NCBI GenBank assembly: GCA_902461815.1
Contig: CABPZE010000003.1
Coordinates: 1-64,000, forward strand
From: CAG-390 sp003523225
Lineage (GTDB): Bacteria; Bacillota; Clostridia; Oscillospirales; CAG-272
Direction: 5' to 3'
DNA length: 64,000 bases
How positions within the stretch are numbered: the stretch's first letter is position 1; every line of letters begins with the position of its first letter. Made by a program: the position numbers and the translations under genes. Below, one piece after another: positions 49,268 to 57,611 of this stretch. A model generated the notes under the pieces. It searched no databases. It was not told the DNA's origin and worked only from the letters and a program-made list of their open reading frames with translations.

Positions 49268-50269
49268 TTATCTTGCCCTGTAATTGACCACACCGTTCAT
49301 GCCTCCCTCAATGACGCGACCGATGCCCAGCGCCACGCTGTCAAGCGGACGCTTTGCCACGGTAACGCGCACTCCGGTGCGATCGGAAAGCAGTGCCGCA
49401 AGTCCGCCCAGCAGCGCGCCGCCTCCGGCAAGCATGATTCCGAAATCGTATATATCCGCGCTCAGCTCGGGAGGCGTCGCCTCAAGCGCCGAGCAGACGG
49501 TTTCAATTATCTGCTCCACCTGCGGGCGCATTGCCGCGCGCATGTGCGCCGAGGTCATCGTCATAACGGCGGGAAGCCCGGTGCGCAGATTGCGCCCGCG
49601 TATTTCCATCTCGCCGCGGTCAAGACCTGGGTATACCGATCCGATGTTTTTCTTAAGCGCCTCGGCGGTGCCGTCGCCTATCAGCACCTGATGCTCACGC
49701 TTCATGTACTGAACGATGGCGTCGTCTATCTCGTTACCCGCGGTGCGCAGCGAGCGGGACACCACCACGCCGCCCAGACTCAGCACTGCGACCTCGGTGG
49801 TGCCGCCGCCTATATCAACGATCATTGAGCCGCGCGCTCCGTTTATTCGCAGACCCGAGCCTATGGCGGCGGCGATCGGCTCTTCTATCAGAGCCACGCT
49901 TTTGGCGCCCGCTTCAAAGGTCGCGTCCTCCACGGCGCGCCGCTCGACCTCGGTCACATCGTGCGGGATGCAGATGATAACGGACGGCGACGAGAAAATG
50001 CTGTCCGCCGCCGTTTTGACGAAAAAGTGGTGCAACATCTTTGCCGTAACGTCAAAATCGGCGATAACGCCGTCCTTGAGCGGAGGATAAGCCACTATGT
50101 TGCCGGGGGTCTTGCCCAGCATACGCTTTGCATCCTCCCCGACGGCGACCACCTTTTTGGTGTTCTGGTTTATCGCCACCACCGACGGCTCGCGCAGGAT
50201 TATCCCCTTGCCCTTCATGTAAACAAGCGTATTGGCGGTTCCAAGGTCAATACCTATGTGCTTTGCCAT
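49268..50269 (-). CDS. mreB: Actin-like rod-shape protein MreB
   Basis: A 333-residue actin homologue that polymerises under the membrane and directs wall synthesis. Signatures: GIDLGTANTLVYMKGKGI (phosphate 1), CIPHDVTEVERRAV, IEEPIAAAIGSGL, VDIGGGTTEVAVLS (phosphate 2) and MLAGGGALLGGL (adenosine). AAGGAGAGC precedes the ATG. It leads the mre genes but follows maf and dut in the same transcript. Confidence 0.96.
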   Translation of the reverse strand: MAKHIGIDLGTANTLVYMKGKGIILREPSVVAINQNTKKVVAVGEDAKRMLGKTPGNIVAYPPLKDGVIADFDVTAKMLHHFFVKTAADSIFSSPSVIICIPHDVTEVERRAVEDATFEAGAKSVALIEEPIAAAIGSGLRINGARGSMIVDIGGGTTEVAVLSLGGVVVSRSLRTAGNEIDDAIVQYMKREHQVLIGDGTAEALKKNIGSVYPGLDRGEMEIRGRNLRTGLPAVMTMTSAHMRAAMRPQVEQIIETVCSALEATPPELSADIYDFGIMLAGGGALLGGLAALLSDRTGVRVTVAKRPLDSVALGIGRVIEGGMNGVVNYRAR

Positions 50270-50314
50270 TTTCGCTCTCCTTAAAAATCAAAAATCAGAT
50301 ATCCGCCTTGCGGC

Positions 50315-50932
50315 TTACTCAAATTCGGTCAGCAGCACCCCGAAGCTGTCCCGCGCCGCCGCATAAACGGCGTGAAGCGGCAGCCCCATTACGTTGAAAT
50401 AATCTCCGGTGATACCGGGGATGTAAAGCGCCGCGCGTCCCTGTATCCCGTACGCTCCCGCCTTGTCGTAGGGTTCGTCGGTGGAGATGTAGGCTTCAAT
50501 TTCCTCCGGACTCATTTCGTCAAAAGCGACATATGTCGTCTCACAGCCGCAGGACTCCGCCATGTCGGAAAGACGGATAAGCGCAAAGCCCGTGTGTACG
50601 GCACTGCCGCATCCGGCAAGCATCGAAAGCATACGCCTTGCGTCCTCGCGGTCGCGGGGCTTGCCCAGCGTCTGACCGAAGCACTCCACCACGGTGTCGG
50701 CGGCAAGCACGAAGATGTCGTCCCGGCTTCCGTCGTAAGAGGGATCGTCCGCTATCCGCTCCGCCGCGGCGCGGCATTTGCGCGCGGCAAGCAGCTCCGC
50801 CCTTTCGGCGGCGGACATACCCTCGTCAACGCTCTCGTCGGTGTCGGTGGGCATGACGGTAAAGTGCACGCCCGCACCGCGCAGTATTTCGCTGCGCCGT
50901 GGTGAGGCAGAGGCAAGTATGAGCTTTTTCAT
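50315..50932 (-). CDS. maf: Maf family nucleoside triphosphate pyrophosphatase
   Basis: A 205-residue enzyme that hydrolyses non-canonical or excess nucleotides (dTTP/UTP-type in the Bacillus Maf). LILASASPRRSEIL is the active-site start; LAADTVVECFGQTLGKP and DKAGAYGIQGRAALYI complete the family pattern. I chose the ATG at 50932 because GAGGA precedes it; 25 additional in-frame residues upstream lie inside dut DNA. Order dut-maf-mreB suggests a joint nucleotide-hygiene and cell-shape operon. Confidence 0.92.
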   Translation of the reverse strand: MKKLILASASPRRSEILRGAGVHFTVMPTDTDESVDEGMSAAERAELLAARKCRAAAERIADDPSYDGSRDDIFVLAADTVVECFGQTLGKPRDREDARRMLSMLAGCGSAVHTGFALIRLSDMAESCGCETTYVAFDEMSPEEIEAYISTDEPYDKAGAYGIQGRAALYIPGITGDYFNVMGLPLHAVYAAARDSFGVLLTEFE

Positions 50933-50954
50933 CTTTTCTTTTCCTCTCCTCTCC

Positions 50955-51401
50955 TCACTGTACTCCGGTCGAGCCGAAGCCTCCCGCGCCGCGTTCGGTC
51001 TCGTCAAGCGAGTCGGTCACGCAGAAATCGGCGTGCATCACGGGCAGGAACATCATCTGAGCCACCCTGTCGCCGTCGTTCACCGTAAAGGGAACCTCTG
51101 AATTGTTCGCCAGAGTGACCGAAATTTCGCCGCGGTAGTCGGAATCTATCACTCCGATGCCGTTCGCCAGAGATATACCGTGCTTTGCGCCCAGCCCGCT
51201 GCGTCCGGCTATGACGGCGACAACATCGTCCCTGCCCGAGGATATTGAGATTCCGGTGGGGATGCGCGCACGTCCGCGCGGCTCGATAGTAACGCTTCCG
51301 CCCTCAAGCGCGGCGCGCAGATCGACCGCCGCCGAGCCGGAAGTTGCGTATTCGGGAACGCGCGCTCCGCGCGTGAGCTTTATGTCAACATTTATCTTCA
51401 T
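50955..51401 (-). CDS. dut: dUTP diphosphatase (trimeric)
   Basis: A 148-residue dUTPase. Its five motifs are visible: ATSGSAAVDLRA, GRSGLGAKHGIS, NGIGVIDSDYRGEI (Tyr/Asp for base and catalysis), DRVAQMMFLPV and the C-terminal ERGAGGFGSTG. It keeps uracil out of DNA and yields dUMP. The ribosome site is weak. First gene after the promoter at 51444-51472. Confidence 0.95.
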   Translation of the reverse strand: MKINVDIKLTRGARVPEYATSGSAAVDLRAALEGGSVTIEPRGRARIPTGISISSGRDDVVAVIAGRSGLGAKHGISLANGIGVIDSDYRGEISVTLANNSEVPFTVNDGDRVAQMMFLPVMHADFCVTDSLDETERGAGGFGSTGVQ

Positions 51402-51443
51402 TGCGGGTTCTCACTTTACTTAAAACAGAATATATCTTGTAAT

Positions 51444-51472
51444 ATTATATCATACTCCGGACTGCCGTTCAA
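51444..51472 (-). promoter_or_regulatory. Sigma-A promoter of the dut-maf-mre operon
   Basis: On the minus strand: TTGAAC (51472-51467), 17-bp spacer ending TATGA, TATAAT (51449-51444). Confidence 0.85.
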
Positions 51473-51572
51473 GTGTTTTGATGTATATTAAAAGAAATAT
51501 AACATTTACACCTAAACTCCTTTCCGGGCGCATCGGCGGCGTCCGAAAGCGCCGAATTATTCCTTATCTCTC

Positions 51573-51601
51573 TTGCAATCCGGAAAAAGCTGTGATATAA
51601 T
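51573..51601 (+). promoter_or_regulatory. Sigma-A promoter of the HMA gene
   Basis: TTGCAA (51573-51578), 17-bp spacer ending TGTGA, TATAAT (51596-51601). Confidence 0.8.
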
Positions 51602-51675
51602 TAACACTGTCATATTCTTTATGTATATTATGCGGCGCATCATCATGACCGCACCGCAAGGAAAGAGGCAAAATC

Positions 51676-51939
51676 ATGTTTGAAAAATTAAACGATCTGT
51701 TCAAATCAAATTCCACAACTCACGAATATCAGCTCAATGTGGGAGGCATGAAGTGCGAAAACTGCGTCAAAAAGCTCACCGAGCTGCTCTCTAAGGTCCC
51801 CGGCATCGAAAAGGTCGCCGCCTCCCTCAAGGACGGAAAGATAGATATCGTATCCTCCGTTCCGGTAGTAAAGGAAACGGTCGAAAAGCTCATCAAGAAC
51901 GCCGGATTTGACTTCAAGGGACTTATCGAGAAAAAATAA
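51676..51939 (+). CDS. Heavy-metal-associated (HMA) domain protein
   Basis: An 87-residue soluble protein. YQLNVGGMKCENCVKKLTELLSKVPGIEKVAASL is a standard HMA/CopZ ferredoxin-like fold with the metal-binding M-x-C-x-x-C (Cys31/Cys34 approx.). Copper(I) or another soft metal is the likely ligand. No P-type ATPase or metal regulator is adjacent. GAAAGAGG precedes the ATG, and the promoter lies at 51573-51601. Confidence 0.85.
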   Translation: MFEKLNDLFKSNSTTHEYQLNVGGMKCENCVKKLTELLSKVPGIEKVAASLKDGKIDIVSSVPVVKETVEKLIKNAGFDFKGLIEKK

Positions 51940-52002
51940 TCGCCTCTTGCCCAAGCTTCGCCATTACCCCAGTAATTCTGACAGAAAGACAGGAAACGAA
52001 AG

Positions 52003-53376
52003 ATGAAAACAACCCTTACACGTACATTGGCGGCTTTGCTTGCCCTGCTTGTCTGCGTCGGGTCGCTTTGCGCCCTTTCCGGATGCGCCGACACCGGGAC
52101 GCCGGACGACAGCACCGTGGACACATCTTCCGCCGTTGCCGAGGTAACGGACGCTCCCGAAGTGACAGTGGAAAACGCGCTCTCGGTATTGGGTCCGCGC
52201 AATTTCGGAGACGAGACAGTCACCTTCTTCTCCCGCTATTACAACGGCGCGTGGATCTCCGACCTTGTCTCCACCGCGGACGACATGGACACCGTGCTTG
52301 TCTCGGTATACAAACGGAACAAGTTCATTGAAGAAAACTACGGCGTAAAGATCGAGGAGATAAGAAGCGGCTCCGCCGCCTTCCAGGCAAAGGTCGCCTC
52401 CCGCGTTTCCACCGGGGACGACAGCTTTGACGTTCTTTACATGGGGCTTTCCGACTGCGCCTCAACGGCGTCAGCCGGATATCTCACCGACCTTAACGAG
52501 ATAAAGAACCTCGACCTTGAGGGCAGGTGGTGGTCGCAGTCGCTCAACAGCGTCTGGTCGATAGGCGGCAAGCAGTTCTTTGCCACCGGTGACATCACTA
52601 CCACCGACAATATGGCGACCCGCTGTATGTACTTCAACAAGGACATTGCCGAAAAGCACAATCTGAGAGCGCCCTATGACTGCGTTGCGGACAACACCTG
52701 GACCTTTGAGACATTTTTCACGATGGTCAGCGAGGCAGGCATTCTTTCCGGCGACGGCAAGGATATCTCCGCAAACCAGTACGGAGCCGTGGCACAGACC
52801 ACCTTCGGCTTTATGATGCTTATGGCGGCGGATGAGCTGCTGACCAAAAACAACAGCGAGGATATCCCCGAGCTGGTGTTCGGCTCTGACCGCAGCTATG
52901 CAATAGTTGATTATCTGACCAAGAACATATCCGGAAACACCGCCGTCTGGCTCGGTGACGACAAGGACATAATGGAGATATTCTCTGGCGGGCGCTCCCT
53001 TTTCATGGCAGAGGTGCTTTTTCATGCAAAGACGATGCGCGACAAGGATGTGACCTTCGGAATACTCCCCATGCCCAAGTACACAGCCGACCAGGAGGAT
53101 TACTGCCAGTACACCACCGGCTACTGCACGACTGTCATCGCCTTCCCCAAGACCACGACCGGCGACAGACTTGACCGCGCCTCCTTCATTACCGAGGCAA
53201 TGGCAATTCAGTCGCTTACCACCGTCACTCCGGCGTTCTATGAGGTCTGCCTCAAGGCAAGATATTCCGACGCCCCCGAGGACGCGCGCATGATAGACAT
53301 ACCGTTGCCGCCGTTCTGCGCGAGCTGCGCGCGGGAAGCTCGGTGCGGCTTTTGTGGTTTGACGACCGCGCCGTAA
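52003..53376 (+). CDS. Solute-binding lipoprotein with lost C-terminus (fused to foreign frame)
   Basis: A 457-residue ORF. Lipobox LSGCAD (Cys about 28) is followed by the sugar-SBP body (SFDVLYMGLSDCAST, WSIGGKQFFATGDITT, MYFNKDIAEKHNL, FSGGRSLFMAE). It is a paralogue of the SBP at 8855-10330. Alignment holds to about 53296 (ARMIDI, compared with VMYDMI in the paralogue), after which the paralogue has some 60 more residues. Here 26 unrelated residues, rich in Cys, follow and are an off-frame reading of the next gene's DUF58-like sequence. The gene is therefore truncated by a deletion or joined in assembly. AGGAAACG precedes the ATG. Confidence 0.8.
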   Translation: MKTTLTRTLAALLALLVCVGSLCALSGCADTGTPDDSTVDTSSAVAEVTDAPEVTVENALSVLGPRNFGDETVTFFSRYYNGAWISDLVSTADDMDTVLVSVYKRNKFIEENYGVKIEEIRSGSAAFQAKVASRVSTGDDSFDVLYMGLSDCASTASAGYLTDLNEIKNLDLEGRWWSQSLNSVWSIGGKQFFATGDITTTDNMATRCMYFNKDIAEKHNLRAPYDCVADNTWTFETFFTMVSEAGILSGDGKDISANQYGAVAQTTFGFMMLMAADELLTKNNSEDIPELVFGSDRSYAIVDYLTKNISGNTAVWLGDDKDIMEIFSGGRSLFMAEVLFHAKTMRDKDVTFGILPMPKYTADQEDYCQYTTGYCTTVIAFPKTTTGDRLDRASFITEAMAIQSLTTVTPAFYEVCLKARYSDAPEDARMIDIPLPPFCASCAREARCGFCGLTTAP

Positions 53377-53771
53377 TGGGAGCTTTCGCCTACGAATTTT
53401 CCACCCCTGCGGATTTTGACCTTGTGTTTGACCTGTTTGCCACCGCTCCCGTGCTTCGCGGAGGGGAAGACCGCAACGTCACCTCTCTTGCGGCGATGAT
53501 ACCCGACGCCTGCGAGGCAAGAAGCATTTATGTAATTCCCGCTGTCGATGACGAGACCGTTGCCGCCTTCAGCGATATGCGCGGAGTCGCCAAGGGAGAC
53601 ACGACCACGGAGGTCATGCTTTACGACCCCGAGGAACGCTATCTCAACCGCGACGAGAGGACAGCATATCTTGAGGGCTGTCGCACACAGCTTGCCGCAA
53701 ACGGCATAAGACTGATAAGCCGCCGTCTGCCGGAGGCGGAAGCCCGAAAGGAGGACAATAATGTCGGCTGA
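53295..53771 (+). pseudogene. 3' remnant of a DUF58-like gene
   Basis: In the frame ending at 53771, the reading starts meaningfully near 53298 (TVAAVLRELRAGSSVRLLWF) and continues to DLVFDLFATAPVLRGGEDR, MIPDACEARSIYVIPAVDD and LAANGIRLISRRLPEAEA. This fits the last third of a DUF58 protein. The stop overlaps the transglutaminase start by 11 bp, as in MoxR-DUF58-transglutaminase operons. MoxR and the rest of DUF58 are absent. A GTG at 53343 could give a 142-residue product, but it lacks a ribosome site. The family assignment rests on context as well as sequence. Confidence 0.6.
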
Positions 53772-56700
53772 AGACCTTAAAAACAATATTTCCTCCGTGA
53801 ACGCAGAAGAAACCGCTACGTCCGACGAAAAGAAAGAACGCAGAAAGCGCAAGCCACGTACGGCACGGAAGACCAAAAAAGCCGCAAAGCCGAAAAAACA
53901 AAAGACGCTCCTGCCACTGCTGAAGCGTCCGCTGGTCTGCCCGCCCGAGGCGGCTGACCGCACCAACTCCTCGGTGATACTGGGCTGGATAGCGCGCGCG
54001 GCAGTGCTGTTTGTCGCAGTCTTCGGCATGACACTGCTTGTGTGCGACGCGCTTGGCTTCAACAAGGCGGAGCTTGGAAATGTCGGCGCGAGCTTTATCG
54101 CGCTGTGCTCGCTCATTTTCACCGCACTGCTTGCCCTCTGCACACTCAGCGCAACACGCAGATTTGCCATACCCGCCGTGTGCCTGCTGCTTGCGGGCGG
54201 GTTGGTATACATGGCGACCGGGAATGTATTCACCTACCTTTACCGCGCCGTTGTCAACGGTATCGTGGAGCATTTCTATTCCTTTGGATATCTTTCGATA
54301 ATCCAGTACGCGCAGCCGCAGGAATACGGCGGCTATACCCTGCACGGTCTTACCATGCTTGCCGCGGCACTGCTTTCGCTGCTGTACAGCCTTGCATATG
54401 TGCCATTCCTTATGAGAAGAACACGCATCGCCGTTCCCGCGGCGGTGTCGGTACTGACGCTCGTTCCGGTTTTCGTCTACAACCTGACTCGCTCAAACTG
54501 GGGCGTATCTCTGGTCATTGCCGGATTTTCCGGGGTGCTGGTCATGTGCGTTTACGACCGGTTTTACCAGCGCAGGCAGAATCCCGACGAGTTTGACACC
54601 GAGACCTGCGTTTTTGAGACCGAGGGCGCTCCCGCAATGCCGGAGGAGCTTACCTCACGCGAGCAGCGCCGCCATGACCGCAAGGCGGCAAAAGCGGCTG
54701 AAAAAGCCGCCCGCAAGCTGGCAAGAGCCGAAAAAAAGCATCGTTCCCGCCGACTGCGCGGCAAGGAAAAGATAAGCGCCGACGAGGACATTTCCGATTA
54801 TTTCAGCTCGCGGCACTCAGCCAAGCCGGAGAAAAAACAGCGCGTGCGCGCCGAAAAGCAGACGCCCGAGGCGCGTGCGGCGCAGAAAGCGCAGAAGGCT
54901 GAGGCGCGACGGATACGTAAAGCCGAAAAGCTTGAAGCGCGCCGCCGCGACCGCGACATTCTTGCCGCGCGCCGGCAGGCACGCGCGGGAGCGCGCCAGA
55001 TAACACTTCTGCGCGCCTCATCGGGCGGATATGCCGGAGCGGCGATGCTGCTTGTCGCGCTTATAATACTGTTGATCCCGACTGTGACAACGAAGGAAAA
55101 CTTCAGGATAATCGAGGCAATAGACGAAAAAATGGACTATTACCGCGAGTATGTCACAGCCCTGCTCATGGGGGACGACCCGCTGCTTGACGAGCTTGCC
55201 TACGAGGGCGGAGCCGACAGCTTTGCCCCCCGATCCACCGAGCCGCAGCATCTTTCATACACCGGAATAAAGCTGATGCAGGTGGAAGCTCCGGCGGCAT
55301 ACCCGATCTATCTGCGCGGCTGGATAGCCACCGACTATGACAGCGAGACCGGCTCGTGGGTCACCGCATCGCCCGAAACAGATACCTTCAAAAACTACCG
55401 CGCGACCTTCGGCACAGCCATAGACCCCGCAGAAACAATGTTTTACGGTGTCTTCAAATACGCTTCCCCCTCATCGGTAGCCGACATTGCCTTTGAGCAG
55501 AACCGCTATACCAACAGTATGTCAAAGTACGGCTTTATTGCAATGCAGGTGAATATGAAGCGGCTTAACCTTTCGGGGCATTTAGTTTATATGCCGTCCT
55601 TCACAAACCGCAGGTACAGTCCTACTGTAACCACTCTTGGCGGAAAGGACACCTTTGCACTGCGGGCATACGGCTCCTCCGAGGCGTCAAAGCTGACCTA
55701 CGTAAACTATTTTGACGGCATCTACACCGGATACCGCTTTGCCAAGGATACCGACGGATATGCCTCAGTCGCCTATGTCACCTCAATGAAAAACGCCGGC
55801 TTCTACAAGAATCTTGCCGAGGCTATCGTGCAGTTCAACGCCGACCGAATGCTGATAGAAAAAGACAAGGCGGCAAGGGAGGAGGCACGTCGGCTTTACG
55901 GAGTCGAGGTGAAAAATTCCGGCGAATTCCGTACCGAGACCGACGAGGCAGGCAATTATGTTATCACCCTGTCGGACGGCAGTGTCCTGTACACCGTGAC
56001 CTACAACGATCCGGATGGGCATATGGTGATACGCGTACCGGTAAGCGCCGGAACTGCGGTATACACCTATGATTTGAATACAAACACGCTCATCTCCAAA
56101 AAAACAGAGGTCACGCCGTCAGCCGATGATGAGGAAACGGGATACGTGGCTACCGCCGACCTGCCCACACTCATCCGCTATCTTGAGTTTTACTCCGAGG
56201 CGGAAAAGGAAGCTCTGACGCAGACATGGCGGATAAGCGACTATTACACCCGCTTTGTCTATGACACCTACACCGATAAGGCGGACAGCAAGGTCATTTC
56301 CGCGCTGGTGAAGAAGATAATCGCCGAGGCGCACACCGTGTCCATCGAGTACACCGACGAGGGCGAGGAAATACGCACGAATGTTCCCAAGGACTTCTCG
56401 CGCGCCTCCGAGCATTGCGTGTACAGCGACAAAGCGCCCTACTCACTGGTAACCGCAGTAACGGACACAGAGGTTTACGAGCAGCGACACCGGCTGGTTA
56501 TGGAATTCATAAACTGGCTGAAGGATAACTGCACCTACACGCTTACCCCCACGCTCTCGTACGCCGAGGGGTATGACGGAGTGGAAAAATTCCTTGAGAT
56601 AACGCACGAGGGCTACTGCGTGCAGTTTGCCTCCGCTCTTACCCTGATGCTGCGCGAGGCGGGAATACCCGCGCGGTATGTCGAGGGCTTCATTGCCTCC

Positions 56701-57549
56701 GACTTCAACCGCAGCTACGGCAAGGAAAGCGTATCAAGCTATATCTCATATGTGCGCGACAGCAGTGCGCACGCATGGGTCGAGGTCTGGTATGACGGGA
56801 TCGAATGGGTCCAGTACGAGGCGACGCCGACCTACTATTCCGATATGTACGAATACCGCACCTCCGATCCTGTTCCGGTCACACCGATAGGACCGGGCGG
56901 AGACGATGAGCCGGAAGAGGAGGACAACACCCTTACCGACGAGGAAATTGCCGAGCTGATAAGACAGCAGCAGCTTGCAGAGCGCCGCAGAATGATAATA
57001 CGCATCGTTGTTGCAGCTGCGGTCATTCTGGCGGTTGCCGCCGCAGTGCTTGCGGTGTTCCTTATCCTCCGCCGCGGAGCAAGGAAGAAAGCCGCAGAAC
57101 GGGAGGCAATTATAAGCAAACTTGAATCCGCCGGAAAGCGTGGAGAAGCTCCGATGCCCACGGGAGAAGTGCGCGTGCTTGTGCGCCGGTTCGCGGATAT
57201 GCTTTCATCGCTGCTTGCCGAGCTTGGCTGTGCCCCGAAGGACGGCGAATTCCGCGAGGATTACGCCGGACGCATCTACGGTGAGCTTGAGGCTTTCCTG
57301 CGCGCGTCGGAAGACCCGGCGGGGTCGGGAGAGCAAAAAACCCTTATGCGGGATATAACGCTTGCGGAGCTGACACGCGACCTTGACCTCATAGCCGCCG
57401 CCGAGTTCGGAGGCGAGAGCGCGACTCTGCCCGAGAGCGCACTGCCCGCTCTGGCGCTGCTTTGGCGCAGACTATACGGAACGGCATACCGCCGCCGCGT
57501 CAGCGCCCCGCGCCGATTCGTGCTGTTCTATCTGAAGCAGACACTGTAA
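53761..57549 (+). CDS. Large transglutaminase-domain membrane protein
   Basis: A 1262-residue membrane protein. A Lys/Arg-rich cytoplasmic start (1-60) is followed by about six helices (70-275). Next comes a long, highly charged Ala/Arg/Lys/Glu segment (about 290-420) and a further helix (about 425-445). The external part has the transglutaminase core: HEGYCVQFASALTLMLREAGIPARYVEGF (Cys about 968) and SAHAWVEVWYDGIEWVQYEAT (His about 1004). A last helix (about 1078-1102) and a cytoplasmic DUF4129-like tail end the protein. The plan matches the membrane transglutaminases of MoxR-DUF58 operons, usually about 750 aa, so this copy is long. Start coupled to the DUF58-like remnant. Confidence 0.85.
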   Translation: MSAEDLKNNISSVNAEETATSDEKKERRKRKPRTARKTKKAAKPKKQKTLLPLLKRPLVCPPEAADRTNSSVILGWIARAAVLFVAVFGMTLLVCDALGFNKAELGNVGASFIALCSLIFTALLALCTLSATRRFAIPAVCLLLAGGLVYMATGNVFTYLYRAVVNGIVEHFYSFGYLSIIQYAQPQEYGGYTLHGLTMLAAALLSLLYSLAYVPFLMRRTRIAVPAAVSVLTLVPVFVYNLTRSNWGVSLVIAGFSGVLVMCVYDRFYQRRQNPDEFDTETCVFETEGAPAMPEELTSREQRRHDRKAAKAAEKAARKLARAEKKHRSRRLRGKEKISADEDISDYFSSRHSAKPEKKQRVRAEKQTPEARAAQKAQKAEARRIRKAEKLEARRRDRDILAARRQARAGARQITLLRASSGGYAGAAMLLVALIILLIPTVTTKENFRIIEAIDEKMDYYREYVTALLMGDDPLLDELAYEGGADSFAPRSTEPQHLSYTGIKLMQVEAPAAYPIYLRGWIATDYDSETGSWVTASPETDTFKNYRATFGTAIDPAETMFYGVFKYASPSSVADIAFEQNRYTNSMSKYGFIAMQVNMKRLNLSGHLVYMPSFTNRRYSPTVTTLGGKDTFALRAYGSSEASKLTYVNYFDGIYTGYRFAKDTDGYASVAYVTSMKNAGFYKNLAEAIVQFNADRMLIEKDKAAREEARRLYGVEVKNSGEFRTETDEAGNYVITLSDGSVLYTVTYNDPDGHMVIRVPVSAGTAVYTYDLNTNTLISKKTEVTPSADDEETGYVATADLPTLIRYLEFYSEAEKEALTQTWRISDYYTRFVYDTYTDKADSKVISALVKKIIAEAHTVSIEYTDEGEEIRTNVPKDFSRASEHCVYSDKAPYSLVTAVTDTEVYEQRHRLVMEFINWLKDNCTYTLTPTLSYAEGYDGVEKFLEITHEGYCVQFASALTLMLREAGIPARYVEGFIASDFNRSYGKESVSSYISYVRDSSAHAWVEVWYDGIEWVQYEATPTYYSDMYEYRTSDPVPVTPIGPGGDDEPEEEDNTLTDEEIAELIRQQQLAERRRMIIRIVVAAAVILAVAAAVLAVFLILRRGARKKAAEREAIISKLESAGKRGEAPMPTGEVRVLVRRFADMLSSLLAELGCAPKDGEFREDYAGRIYGELEAFLRASEDPAGSGEQKTLMRDITLAELTRDLDLIAAAEFGGESATLPESALPALALLWRRLYGTAYRRRVSAPRRFVLFYLKQTL

Positions 57550-57567
57550 GATCCCCAAAAAACGTTT

Positions 57568-57593
57568 GGCTGCCGCGCTTTTGCGCGGCAGCC
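57568..57593. terminator. Terminator hairpin between transglutaminase and InlB-repeat genes
   Basis: An 11-bp stem ggctgccgcgc with gcgcggcagcc on a TTTT loop. TTTGATAAT follows on the plus strand and AAACGTTTTTT on the minus strand. Confidence 0.75.
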
Positions 57594-57611
57594 TTTGATA
57601 ATACAATAGTG

